DNA of 64,000 nucleotides, taken from Sinonovacula constricta (taxonomy: Eukaryota > Mollusca > Bivalvia > Cardiida > Solecurtidae). Under the pieces are notes generated by a model. The model was given only the letters and a program-made list of their open reading frames with translations. It was not told the origin of the DNA and made no database searches. Within the stretch, counting starts at the first letter, position 1. Every line of letters begins with the position of its first letter. Both the position numbers and the translations under genes were made by a program. Where the stretch lies: the NCBI GenBank assembly GCA_007844125.1, contig CM017556.1, positions 70,866,697 to 70,930,696 of the forward strand, given 5' to 3'. Shown one piece after another: positions 48,451 through 62,400 of the stretch.

Positions 48451-48558
48451 ATGGATAACATGGTTAACCGTCTACTTCACCGCGCTAAAACAGAGAGATA
48501 AGCATTTCGGCTTGCTAAGACAATGTACCGACCTTCAAACCGGAAAAGCAGACTGCTT
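48450..48558 (+). repeat. Left flank of the 46-bp array, shared with 59 kb
   Basis: CTACTTCACCGCG, AGATAAGCATTTC and CGGAAAAGCAGAC blocks recur in order at 59215-59340, immediately before a lone copy of the 46-bp unit there. The unit and flank therefore belong to one dispersed element. Confidence 0.65.
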
Positions 48559-48878
48559 CCAGTTCTGCGAGAGCATCATGCAATGTTGCAGTGGATACAT
48601 GAACCCATCTGCGAGAGCAACATGTAGTGTTACAGTGTTTTCATGGCCCCAGTTCTGTTAAAGCAACATATAGTGCTACAGTATTTGCATCTCCCCAGTT
48701 GTCCGAGAGCAACATGTCTTGTTACAGTGTTAACATGCCCCCAGTTCTGCGAGAGCAACAGCTAATGTTGCAGTGTCTACATGCCCCCAGTTCTGCGAGA
48801 GCAACAGCTAATGTTGCAGTGTTTACATGGCCCCAGTTCTGCGAGAGCAGCAGGTAGCATAACTGTGTTTACATGCCC
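48559..48878. repeat. 46-bp minisatellite, seven copies
   Basis: Units start near 48559, 48604, 48649, 48695, 48741, 48787 and 48833. The core is CCAGTTCTGCGAGAGCAACA, then a TGTTGCAGTGT..TACATG part. The last three are the most alike; the first three differ most. Overlapping small frames are repeat artefacts. Confidence 0.92.
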
Positions 48879-51800
48879 CGTCGTGCGTCTTTATTTTGTG
48901 AATAGTTTGGTATGTATGTTCTTCTTATTCAGTGTCACTGGTATGTATAACGTAGTTAAACGTTAAAGTTAATATAAAAATAACATCACCGGCTACATCG
49001 GTGTGAGATAAGAACAAAAGACTCCCGTATATTTTCATCAGCAAGCCAAATTACATATTCTAGCAGATATTACAAGATAAATCGGTTAACGTGAAATATA
49101 TCTCAGCAAACTTCCTTTCCAATCAGTTATTATTGCAACAAATATATACACGTACATAGAAAATGTACAGGAAGTGTAATCCAAAATATTCAGCTTTCAC
49201 ATAAAACAGTCTTTTAACGATTGACAATATTACAGTTCGCACTATGTCAGTTATGGTGGTTTCATCACCTGAGTAACGCCATTTTCTGTCAGTTGGAGAG
49301 TCATAAAGAGATAAGTCTGGTAGAGGAAACAAATACATCTGAGTTATCTGCCATCACCACCGGTTCTCTTATAATCGCTGATCATTACACTCCTTGTCTT
49401 ATCCTTTTATTGGCGCCGCTCAGAGATTATAGAAATAGTTAGAATTAACCACAAACATCCTGGAATGCGCATTTGTTCAACGACGTCCTGCTGGTTGTTG
49501 TGGCGTAAAATAGAGTAATTTTTTCTAAGTATAAAACATCAACACATGACTTTGGGTACAGGTGCAGGAAGAATATCAGTACAACAGACATTAACAAAAG
49601 AATCATAAGATATCAGGTCTAACTTCCCAACTGTTACGACTCAAGTATCTTCTTTACTAAAATTGTGAATATTTAAATGTACAAAATAGGATAACTGATT
49701 GTTTATATGGGATAATGTATATGAAGTTACAGATTATAGTAACTTGTATCAAGCACCAAGGGATGTACTTGAAATCTTTCCTGGTAACAGGAAACTTATT
49801 AGTTATTGTTTAAATTAAACTAAAGCAACTAGTATTATGTGTCATTTGCTTTTGTTAAGTTAAGAATCGTTGTAAAATATTATGCATTTTATATCTATTA
49901 CAATTGTACACAATATGTGAGATAATTTTTCATTATATACACATTCTGTGTACGACTAGATTTCATAATATGACAAATAGATTACGAGCGAGTTGGTAAA
50001 TTCTTACTCTTGCACGTTATTTTAACACGAAGTGGTAGAAAGACTGTTAGAAACTGTATTGTCATTAAAATGAAGTTTAAGTAAGATGTTTTGGTCAATC
50101 GATAATCCTTACTTCATACTGAATATACAAATTGGCCAGACAATGAGTTTTGATCTACCGGCAGGTTGTCATATTACGACATTTCTTCTAAACGAACCTC
50201 GGTGATTTATTTATACAGATCGTTGGCGGAAATTGCACGACCGCAGTAGAGTTATAAACTACCAGAATATTTTAACTAGCATTTATCATTTACTATGAGA
50301 TGAAGGTAAAAATTGGCCAAGAAAATATGTCTTTTCTTTTTTATGCATTAGATTGCAATAAAATGGCTCTAAGGGGTAAAGTTTGGATAAAAATAGAAAA
50401 TTAAGCAATCTACTGAACTGTCATGAAGTTTATGGCATTTTATATTGTTAACATAAATGCCAAGCAACATTGACCAAAGTAGTTATAGATTTGCATGTAG
50501 AAGTTCAGCGTTCTTTGTTGTTTTAATTGTTTGTCTTCTTTCTTCCAAAGGCACTAACTTCTGTGTTATCTGAAAACACGTGTTTGTTTGTTTTTATTAA
50601 GGAAACTTTTGAGACACAAACGTTTATCTGCAATGTTCTTCCCAAATCCATACTTCTTTAGATTTCAAGTCTGTTTTGGTATTAAAATATGATTTCATTG
50701 AAACCACGTTCTTGTGTCGAGTATAACCCTAATCACCCGATGAACAACACTATCTGATGCACTAATGTGGGAGCACACTTTGGCGTCTAACATACTTTGG
50801 AGTCGGAACGCATTGTGCATTGTATGGCTCAAACTTTGGGACCAGCTTTGGATCCAAAATTGTGTTACATCATTGTATTGCTACTTATGATTATATGCTG
50901 TTAAGATCCCGAAGTGCATCCCCATATACCAGTGTTTTTTGTGACCTATCGACGATTTAATAACTTCCGCGAACTTCCGGAAGGTACGACTGTTCTGTCT
51001 ACTTTCTCTATATTTTATTTGAATGTAATGACTGATATGTTATCATAACCATTATGCCGAAGTGCCAACCACTTGTGCATCTTCCAATAAATAATAACAT
51101 GTCTCCTCGTTATTTAAACCGACACGTTCTGTGGTGTTGTGCATACATTTTAAAAAGATCTTTTCCCAGCCTGACTTCAAGCTATAACATATGAAAGCAG
51201 TAATACATTAAAAACCTTGATTGAGGAGAAATACATTGCAAGAAACGTTAAGAATAAACCGTCTCAAATGAGCGAGTATTACTTAATAAGTTACATGCAG
51301 AAAAGAATGCCGCCTAACAAAGTATTATTACCGTTTATTCACATTAATAGACATGTATGATAAGGAGGACAAATAAAGTGAACACAAGATAATACATACG
51401 GTTTCTGTAACAAAAACATCCGATATTACGGGCTGGTATCTTTGCACATGCACCAATATTTCGGCCCAGTAGACAGCTAAATATGACGTCATCCATTGAA
51501 ATGGCCGACCGAAATTAACGATAAAATCCTCAGCGTCTGGTTTTTTCCCGTCAACGTTTCGATTCAAATCGGTAAACATATGAACGGTCCATATAAAACG
51601 TGTTTTCTAACAGCAAATATAGTTTTCAAATTACACATTTTAGAATAGATTATATATGTAGTTGGACCTCAATAACGGCTTTCGGACCAAAAAGCTTTTA
51701 AGGCCTTTATTCTCCTGGACAAGTATCATGCCTCACAGAATAGTATTGTTTGAATATTGAAACAACAACAGGAATACAGTGTCAGAAACTGTTTTTATGT

Positions 51801-53094
51801 TCACACATGTAAAACCAGTTATCATCACCTCCACTACTATTTTAATATTGCGTACTCTAAGAAAATGTGTACCGTTGAAATAAATACATAGCGTACGACA
51901 ATGTGTTTATGTACGATGTCATAACAACACACGCAAAGCTGTTCTGAAGTGCACCCTCCAACGTGTTTTAAGAATAAACCATGATTTGATCATCTTAATG
52001 GTTTTCATTGTCAAAAATACTCGAAATTAAGCCACAGAGGTGCGATCAGACCTATTTATGTTCAAATATCAATTTGTTGAACAAAACTTCTTCCGAAAAT
52101 AACCACATGGTTTGTTGTATCCAAGTTTTATGACATTTGACAATGACAAATATCTCTATAAAAAAGGAACCACGTGTGACCGTGTTACTATTATATATAT
52201 TATTATATATATATATATATATATTAGGATTATACATACAAATCAGAACAGTTTACATTACGTGATTGCAATTCACTTATACAATATACATGCCTGTTTA
52301 TCCGAGATAAAAACGATAGAATCCATTTAAAATAACTACAAAAAATAAATCATTTACAGAAGTTAAGGTCCTTCTTGTTTGAGTTAGCAGGAACATTTTG
52401 TGGAGTTAAATTACATTGCGCGTGTGGTAACAAGGACTTATATGAAATATGAAATTCATTTGATATATTGTCTTAATATTAAGGATTTGACTCGGGAGCC
52501 TTCCATAAAGTTATAAAAGACGACAGAAAAGTTTAATCTTGCCTAATGTTCCTAATGATAAGAAGTCGTTCTCTAACATCTGTTGAGCAAAGGGTTGCGT
52601 TAAGAACATCTTTAGAAGACATCGATTTAGTAACACTAATAAAGGATTAATCAAATGTCAATTTGCGGTGCAGGAATTCAGCACGTTCACATTTACCAGG
52701 TCAATTCAAAAGAAGTGTATAAGCTTATGCTTCATTTGAGATCAACATCGGAGATTATTTAAATATTAACTGATTAATTTGCCGATGTTAAAGTGTTAGA
52801 GGGACTACATTAATTATAAAGCATAAGCTCCCTATAGTCGCTGGCGTTTTCGGATTTTCTCAAACATAGCGGGATCACAGACAGAACATTAATGTCGACG
52901 AAAAGATAAGAACCGCCTCTAACTGATGTCAGATAGCAAACTGTCAGACAAAATTCTAAAAGTGTTTAATCCACTACTTCTTGGCATTCATTTAAAAATA
53001 TCCCATAGCAATTAGCTTAGAAAACATCATCAGATGTGATTTAACTATGGCCAGAGAGCTGCTAGGAGAAAATTGTAACTTTGCAAAAGCAAAA
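48879..53094. other. Intergenic/intronic sequence, no supported gene
   Basis: AT-rich. Two minus-strand frames, 49123-49338 (71 codons) and 51328-51579 (83 codons, ATG-led), have somewhat protein-like composition but no supporting context. A (TA)n tract lies at 52195-52223. Confidence 0.45.
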
Positions 53095-53390
53095 AAAACA
53101 CAGACCAAACAGATACCGCCTTGGAACGGTCAGTCGGCAAAAAAGAACCAACTGGGGTGCTTAAACCGGTTTTACAGAGCTCTAACCTTGCAAATACTGA
53201 TGGGTTTCACAAATGCAATCAATGAAAAGAAAACCGATCTATCTGAATAAAAAACTCCAAGCGCTGACTTTTTCTTTGATATGTTATGACGACAGTAGTG
53301 ACGTCACCGGAACAAAAAGATGTCCTCATAGAATTTAGAAGAGAAAAAAGTATTATTTCTGTTAAGAACTGCACAAAATTGCTGATGCAT
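53095..53390 (-). repeat. Local duplication, copy 1, with palindromic-core repeat
   Basis: About 300 bp that recurs 1,050 bp downstream (54145-54440): GTTTTACAGAGCTCTAACC, a GCTGAC..TTTG..GTTATGACGA block and TTTAGAAGAGA. The left part is the palindromic-core family in inverse orientation to 35270. A perfect TGACGTCA lies near 53298. Confidence 0.8.
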
Positions 53391-54144
53391 ATTATTGCTA
53401 TTTCCAAATACCTTTAAGTATTTTAAGTATATTTTGTTAACATATGTAAATTTATCAGTTCTGCTTAGATATGAAATTACGTCATACGACCGGATGTGGC
53501 CTAAGAATGGGGAGGCTCGATGTTGCTACGAGCTAATTTGGTTAATAATAACGAGACAATGATATGAACTACATGTATAGATAATAGTAGTGAAAGCAAG
53601 GTTTCATATTAAAGGATTTGATTTAAAAATATCACTAGCGTATTTTTACGAACCTGCGCAGTATGTATCTGTTACTTTGTAATAGAATTTGGAATGAAAT
53701 AATGCCTTTGTCAAACGAGTTCTCAACAAATTAAAAATGAAGGTCTTTTTGTTCATATCATAGTATTATCGTTAGCAATTTGCTTAAAATGACCATACAC
53801 AGTTAGCTATGTACTAGTTTTAAGAAAATGCGTTCAAGTTATTTGTGAAGTTAAAAATATGATATAATTTTCATATTTACGTCAAATGGTTTGGAGAATG
53901 GAAAATCATTTCAAGTATCTCTGATTACGATCAAGGTCCATTTAATTTATTTTCTAGGAAATCGAATGTCAAACGTATCTTAAATTGCACACAGTCACCA
54001 GTGAGAGTCTTAATAAGAATGTATAAGACAAAGTCCTATGAACATTGCAACATATATAAAAATTGAAAAGACACAGGACCAAGGTACCCACATGCACGCC
54101 AAATTTAAAAGTGAGAACAAATCTGTGATGAGTCATTTAACAAT

Positions 54145-54440
54145 AAAAGCAAACCCGACAGTTACCGCCTACCGAACGTTCAGTCGGCAATATGGACCGA
54201 CTGTGGTGCTTAACCCGGTTTTACAGAGCTCTAACCTCGCACTTCCTGATGAGTCTCTCGGATGCAAGCAATGATAAGAAAACTGATCCATTTGAACAAG
54301 TGTCCAAGAGCTGACGTTTTGTTTGACAAGTTATGACGAAACCAGCGACGTCATTGAAAAATAATGTCCACATAGTGTTTAGAAGAGAGATAGGTATTAT
54401 TTCGATTAGAAAACCTTCAGAAAATGTTAATAGTAAATGA
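54145..54440 (-). repeat. Local duplication, copy 2, with palindromic-core repeat
   Basis: Counterpart of 53095-53390, with CAGTCGGCAATATGGACCGA as the core. The CRE-like site is altered to CGACGTCATT. Confidence 0.8.
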
Positions 54441-57400
54441 AAATAACTTTTCGAATCAAGAAAAAAAATGACCAGAAAAGAGTAAATGGTTGTAGCATCC
54501 TGTTCATGCCGAGATGGAATTGAGGAACCAACGTCAATTGTCCATTAAAAGGCATCATCATCAGGAAATAAACGTAACAATCCTTATAGGATGAATTAAA
54601 TGACAACATTAAGAATGGTTGTAATGCATCAAAATACAGTCATTTCGGGATACGCCATTTCTTGACGATGGAAATACTGAAATGGAAAACAAGATTTATG
54701 TTGTTTGTTATAAATAAGGAGAAAGAATAAACACTTTAAAGTTTATAAATAATAAAAAGCGATGCTTTTGTTTAGGCGAATATTCTCTGAAAACGTCGTT
54801 TGTCTTTTGAATAATCATAATTAAAAGATAACCATTCTATTTTTAGTAGTCAAATGAATATCGCAAGAATGTCGACGTTAGGCTTACAGAACACTTTAAA
54901 GACCATTCATAGCTAAGCTGCAAGCAAAAGAAATTTAACATATGAGAAACGAAATACGTCTATATGGAAGGTGCCTGACCTTAACTGGAATATATTCAGG
55001 TAAAACAGGTGTTAGGATAGAGCAATCTTCTATTTCTGTGAAACCTATTCGGTAAACTACTAAGTGTGTGTTTACATTTGTCATAATCTCCTTATCATTT
55101 GTGTTCAAACATGAGACCAAAACACAAAGATATTTTGGGGAGTGTCTCTTACATTTAACGTTTCCTACAAATGCAGATACATGTACTTTTGTTCCAGTGA
55201 AATCATCAATACAAAAGAGTTTATTGTGACGCCCAAGGTGCTCAGCACAGAGAGTTCATTAGCAAAATACATAAATTATTTCGGTTTTAGTTATTTTCTT
55301 TCTTCAGAGGTCGGTTTTCATTAACAGTGTTTTCATTTCTTACAAAAAGGCAGTGTCCGTGTGGTGATGTGTATTTAAAAACTTCGAATATCAATGGTTT
55401 GTCAAAATACTACTAAATATTTCAAAGACGGTTTCCAAATAATACGGAGACTTTCCAATTAATGGCTTATACAGATTGGACTGTTTAAGTTATGGTACTT
55501 TTATAGCCTTAATAAATTTCATTCGCGCCAGAATGGCAGGTCAGGTATAAACAGTTTTGGTAGACGGAGCTACACCAGAGTTATCTTCGCTAGGTTTGCT
55601 CAAGTTCTTTGGAACTGCTTGCCATAAAATATATCACGTTTATCATAGAAAGTCTGGATAAATTAATTAGACCAAAAGCTACCAGACAACACTTGTCGAA
55701 TAAAACAGGTATATAATACGTTATCAGCATATTAATAAATAATATTATCCACTATCAGTTAATATGACTATACGGTAAGTTTCAGCAAGGATTAGATAAG
55801 TGAAAATTATTCTTTTTCTTGCTCAAAACAGTGCCTTGCATTTCATTTGGAAAGGCTGTACACGCAAGCAATTTGATTGAAACCTATTGCTTCGACAGAT
55901 AAATAAAATTGCCAAAATAAATTACACACAGGATTAAACAACTGTTCGAATTGCTGCAGGTGCTTCAGTTGACTGGCGAAAATTTAATGCTGCATTTTAT
56001 TTATTCTTGTATTCTATATTACAATTAACGAAGGCACAATGCTAATGAAATTTAAAACTTCCTAAAACAGAGACGAGACTTTACATAAAATAAACCAAAT
56101 TGAACAGTTACCGCCTTGGGACGATCAAACGGGACAAGGGCCATCAGGGTTGCCTAAATCCTTCAGGAGAACACGCAGTGATATGAAAGAGTGTTATAAA
56201 TTGCTGAACAATGAGCTTTACTTCGACAAGATTGAAATTGAATAACTTTTAATACGAATAATATATCCATAACAGTATAATATTATTTAAACCAAGCGTT
56301 AAGCATGACATACGCAAACCTTCATTTAGCCGATGTGCTGAACTTGTTTTCATATTATTTAATAAATGATGAAAATGAAAAATTAAGGACCTTATATCTT
56401 CTCTAGAAATAACTTTTTGAGAAATCTAGACTTATCGTTCAACTTTGAGGCTGAGTGAGCAACCGAAAATGACCAAAACCACGAATAGATGATGTCAGAG
56501 GTGTTACACATTCTGCGAGATTTCATTTTCGGAAGTCTGAGGTAAGGTATTTCATTCATTTCCGCATTAAATTTTATTATCTCACTATCTGTTACGTTTA
56601 ATTTAACATTGTTGTAACAAGCCTTTCTTTGAACTGCGTTTGTTTGGAGTCAAGTTTAAACCTATAACAGAATTTTAAGTTGAAACTGGAACAGTTTACT
56701 ATCAAATTTCTTAATATTTATGTTGATTTTCTGGCCTTCAGCGGATTTCATGATTCTTAATTGTACTTATAGTCACTAAAATCACTTAGATTTGATATAA
56801 ATAAAAATCATGAAGATCTTTTTTTATAAATCATTTTGACTTATCGCATTTGGAAGGAAATCTCTTTGCGAAAAGAAGTTTAAACAAAATGATGTTTATG
56901 CTCAGGTCGGCAAGATTACGTAAAATAAATACATTGGCAAAAAACAAGTACTGAAAGGATTTTAGTTATAAAACAAGTAGTGATTGTAAACTGGTTGTGT
57001 ATACTTGTCTGTTATTGTGAGATTGAGCACATGAACAATCTCCGGACCGAAAAGTATTGATATTAAAACAACCGTTCTTATCCGTCTTCGTTGTATTTAA
57101 GTCCTAATCAGATAGAATTGATTAACATTCTAAATTTATACATTTACTTATATATATATATTTTTTTTTTAAAAGCTGTTTCTAGATTTGATATACTTTT
57201 TCATCTCATATATTTATTTATATTATTACATCGATTGAACTAATATTACCAAACGAAAACGGCGGTGTGTGATCAAAGAGTCGTCAGCCATAAGTAAACG
57301 TGTATGTTATCAAAGAACAATACTAGACTTTTCGACCTCTTATTCCTGCAATTTAATTTTACTTATCTCGATGACAAGACCAGCCCTTCCTGTAAAAATT

Positions 57401-59214
57401 ATTTGAACCATAAATAACGTCACGGAGTAGTAAGCATATCTTAAAAACATGTTCGATATATCATGTCTCTCTTTCACGGTCCGTGCACTTCGATATGTAC
57501 TTATCTTTATGCATTGTTATTGATAATTTTACTGTGACTTAACACTGAAAAACATATTTAAGTCTTGTCTTCGTAAGAAAGAATTTGACGTAACATGAGA
57601 AAACACGTTATACACGTAAATACTGTACTGATAGTGTATATAGTCTGAATGGCAGATACAGTAAAATGAGCAAATAAAACATTTACACAAAGATTATACA
57701 CAATATTTTATGACCGTTTCAGAATCAATGTGCTGGTTCACCCTTTCATTCAATGTATAAACATGACCTTGGTAAACTTGCGAAGCATTTCTAAGTTGAG
57801 AATTTGCTCAAACTCAATATTTAGTGTAAGTGTAACACTTCAGTTTTCCAAACTGATGGGATTTTGAGCACACATTTTACTGATGCACGATTCTCCGCTT
57901 AGGAAGTTGTTACCAGTTATATATCTCATGCCATATAGGCGGCATATATATTTTCACAAGATGATAAAGTGGTTGTTAAATGGCTTATCTAATACGTTTA
58001 GACGTTTTAGTTTAACTCCATCTATCAATACATCAATATACAAGACCAGCTTAATATTTCTGTTTCTGCCATGCGATGACGTCCTAGCACAGGGTGAAAT
58101 AATTATGGGAAGACCGGATGCTGATGTGAGCTAATCAGGTCCCAAATCAACATAGAATTACAGGAGCGATGATGTCGGCTGAAAACAGTTCAAGCTACTT
58201 AGAATTAATTTTCGAATACCGCGTTCTTTATGGGAGACCATATGCTAGTGTGTAAATGGTGAATCAGTAACTTTAAGTTCCAGTAGAATGTGCGTGCTTG
58301 ACCTTAAACATCCTCAGAGTATTCAGCTTATTTTGATTGAGTACATAGTGTCAGATACAAGCACAGCAATTGATCGAAATATTACACGTACGTCATTTGC
58401 TTGACAAAAATTAGAACCATTTTGAGCGTTGGCGGTCGTGGCCAGTTTAACTTTGCCGTTAAAAACAACATTTAAAAACAACAACAACAAATAATTACCT
58501 ATGCAAAAAAGATAAACACTTTAAAGCAAGAACAAGGGATATTTTATAAAACATTAATTTGTCTCTAAATTAGACATTCATTGTATTTTAATTATTGTAG
58601 AAGAAAAACTTCCGATACGACATCGTTTTTTTTTACGGAAAGATAACTGATGATGAGGCATGAGATGTTTGCATGTTTAGCCTTTTTCTGCCACTGACAG
58701 AAGAATTATCAACCCTTCAAAATCTTTTAATTAGTAAGTCACAACAATGTATCACAATGAAGTTAAATATACTATGTTTCTGTATTCTGATTTCGATTTG
58801 CATAACGCATGTGATTCTTTGAAAAAAGTTTAGTTTAGGACATGAAGCATTAAATAATGTTAAGAATGAATGCTTTGAGTTGATGATGTAGTGTTCCTGC
58901 CGATATGTTAAAATGTTATTGTTTAATTGCATCATTTGACAAACATAAGCTGGACAAAACGGTGTCTTCTCGGCGAGACTATCCATTTGGTTTTGATATT
59001 TTATGCCATCGTTTCGAAGCTAGTTTATGAAAAACTAATTCAGTTCATCGCAAAGATAATTTTTTTTTTGTTTTTACGTTGTGATATAATAACAAACTAT
59101 TTTATTTTCGATTTTATGTCCTGAAAACTTCACAGTTTGCCTACTCCAAATCGCTGGATTGTGTTGATAATGGAAATACCGCTGAAACTGTCTTGTCAGA
59201 ATTACACAATCTGT
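54441..59214. other. Intergenic/intronic sequence, no supported gene
   Basis: AT-rich. It contains a decayed palindromic-core copy at 56100-56165 (AGTTACCGCCTTGGGACG onward) and a possible short first exon at 56489-56541 discussed among the findings. Confidence 0.5.
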
Positions 59215-59400
59215 TTCAACTAAAACTCACCTCTCTACTTCACCGCGGCGATAGTAGTAAGGATAGACATTTCAAGTTGCAGTGTAGTCTCACAATGATA
59301 CCACCGTGCGGCCATCATACGGAAAAACAGACCGTCAGCATTTTTACTTGATTACTTTCCCAGTTCTGCGAGAGCCACAGGTAGTTTTTTTTTCAGTGTG
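59215..59400 (+). repeat. Solo relative of the 46-bp minisatellite element
   Basis: Same flank blocks as 48450-48558, then one unit (CCCAGTTCTGCGAGAGCCACAG at 59361-59382, followed by a T-run and CAGTGT). There is no tandem array here, so it may be the unexpanded form. Confidence 0.65.
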
Positions 59401-62400
59401 GTTATACTTGCGAATGGAATCATGCTGTATAAACAAGAGTTAATCTATTTTCGAAAGAAGTTTACAGTATCAATGTTGAATAATAACTCGTTTACTATAT
59501 CAGCTGCTAATTTGTTTCTTTTATGGTGTTAACTTGTGTCGTCGAGAAATAAGTTACATACAGAAAACATATTATGCTGTTAAAAGAAGCAACATATACA
59601 AAGAGCTGGGGTTTTTTTCTTACTCAAAGGACGTCCATAAATAATATTTGCAAGTATCAGAAAATCTAAATGTAGGAACTAGTTTTAGCGGCAATAGAAA
59701 CTAGTTATATAAAAAGGCTGGTACGAATTTGGCATTGTCTCTAGGGTAGGAAAACATGCCGATTAACTAGTCCCAGTCATCAAGAAATATACATTACTTA
59801 AAATGAGGTAATAGAAAATATATTTTATATTACAAAAACTGATAAGGTCATATAATATGTAAATATCCCTTTTGCTTAGTACAGAGAAATAAAACAACAG
59901 TGTGGGAACTCTTCCTTTTGTAATTTTTCGATGCTTTTGTTGATCAGGTCAAAAGTCAGCGACTATTCAGGTACGTGTAAATCCGTACACGCTTATTTCC
60001 CTTGTGATGGCGTAAAGGTTGATCATCTATCAGCGTGACTTACGATGTATTCAGGCGAAAAGACCGTCAGTCCGTCACTGCACTTATTAGGCAGCGTGTC
60101 GGTGTGAAATTAATCATTGTGCAGAATTCGTGTGTAACTCGAGAACAGTCGCTTATGGATAAGTGATTGGTCCGATGTCGGTTTTTATCACTTGTCTAAG
60201 AACAAGAATACATGAAAGTAACAGTTGTGTATTTGTGGTGATTTAGAAAAAAATAGAAGCCTAGAATACAATTATCTTATTTTTTTTCTAGACCATTCTA
60301 ATCACCAGATTGTTTTTAAACTTTCAGGGAAAAAACAACTTCTCGACGTTAAAATTTGAATAAAACCTTAAGACCCGCAAGTATACAATTTCTTGTCTTA
60401 TATTATCTTGTTACGTGCAGAGACTCAGAAATGTGCAACATTAAATTTTGGCGATAGCTTTTACTCTGAATCAACTTGTGTTGGAGCGCTCCACAAACCA
60501 GGTTTAAGCACCCCAGTCGGCCCTTTTGCCTATTGACCGTTCCAAGGCGGTAACTGATGGTTTTTCTGTATGTGTGTTATGTCTCGTCTCTGTGTTTTTG
60601 TCACATTTACAATTACCTTGTTTGCCTTTAAAAATTAAATATCTGTGAAATTTTTTATATGACCTTTTCTTATTTACCTATTGAAAGGTTTGGTATATTA
60701 CTTTAAATACAAATCGCCATAACTGTCGGTCATATTATTTAATATTTACCGGCTTATCAGTGCAGTTATATAGCTCATGGTAATCACTTTTTACATTTTG
60801 CACTAATAGTTATACCGTCTAAGACAATTGGAACGTAATCAATAGGAGAAAATGCATACATCATGATAATACAATAAAAACAACAGTGCATGTATACTGT
60901 TTATATATTCTATGTACCACTCTAATTAACCACGTGAAATTTTGATATTTCTACATGTTGTCTAGATTATGTACCCTGTAATAAATGTAAAAAAAATATG
61001 TTCTGTTCTGATAATAAAAGTTTAATCATGCTTTGTTGTATCTTGCCGATAGCTCGTAAACTGTTTCATTAAAATCCTTTCAGTGTCAGATACCAAACTT
61101 GTTTCTTTACGAGTGAACCTTCACATAGCATTTTTTTAGACACGTGTTTCATGAATCGTTGTATCACATTTAATCAGGAACGAATTATAATCGTTTATCA
61201 CATAATTTGAATTTTATGCTTCTGTTTCCTTTGTCTCCAGATTAAGGTATCCAGTTGTATTGCTGTCAGAGATAATAATGAAAATAAGACTGCATCAAAC
61301 AGACTCGTGCTTACAGATTCTGTGTACTTTACATCCTATATGTGCTTTATTCAGTAATGTATCGGCCTATATATTTTTTTCAGTTCATTACAATGAATTT
61401 TATATAATTAAAAATGTTTACAGCTTTATTTCAATCCTGAGGTATGCATTTATGTCAGATATTTCGCAAATAGGTGGGCAAGTCGGATATATCGTCAAAG
61501 TACGTGTGTACGATGGTACAACGTCGCTGACATGCATATACTGGTGCATACATTTCCAATTGAACGGTATTTATACAGTGCATTCGGCTAAGTTGATTAG
61601 CAATTCAAATGATAATATATATAAATTACATGATGCAGGTGCGTTAGAATCTGTGGCAATTAATTCCAACGATGCATATAATAATAAATAGTTTGCATCA
61701 AGGTCTGATTACGCTTGGGTGTTCGTGTTTTGCTCAAACTTTATACTTTTTTAAGCGCGTTGGAGAAAACAACAACAACATCACAATTATCGTATGCTTC
61801 TGAGTCTATTTCCTGTCCCCGGTAGCTCTAAGACTGAGCTTTTTTGGTTTCTCGAACGCTCTTTGACATAAACCGTGCCTATGGTGAAATTAAAAGGACT
61901 AAGAATGCCGTTATTCAGTTGATTATTTCAACATTAAAATGTTATTTCGGTCAAACAGTTGTTGAACCTTGTTCATAAAGAGACAAACATATCATTGGGA
62001 AGGTTATACCGTTTGTATAACATCTAAATAAATATCTGGCTGTTTAAATTTTGATATCATATTTCTTTTCTGCTGCCAAGTTTATAACAGTTTTCTATTT
62101 TAATCCACAGAATGACGTAGGACGGGGAGAACTTTCCATTTATCACCATGTCTGCATAGTATATGCTCATGATAAAAACACATCCATTATAAATTGTTTA
62201 AACAAAATTACTGAACTTCTTTCTCATTTTTATTTACGACAAACACTATGTGGATTGTGATTGTAAATTGGTTGGATGATCTCTTATAGTTATCTTCATA
62301 TTTAATATTTGTAAACTTTACAGCATGAATCAGTTCACCGTGAAATATTTCAGGACCGCTTGTACCATCTTAAAACTTCGGATAATTTCACAATCGAGCT

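Noticed and set aside
50772..50875. Proline-rich minus-strand frame (PKLVPKFEP.. to a stop) as a terminal exon
   Set aside because: Only about 36 codons between stops and no acceptor at a suitable place. The pattern arises from repeated ACTTTGG words on the other strand.
61278..61691. 137-codon ATG-led frame as a gene
   Set aside because: Length is somewhat unusual for this AT content, but codon use is AT-driven and there is no domain or transcript signal. Kept only as an uncharacterised frame in the gap description.
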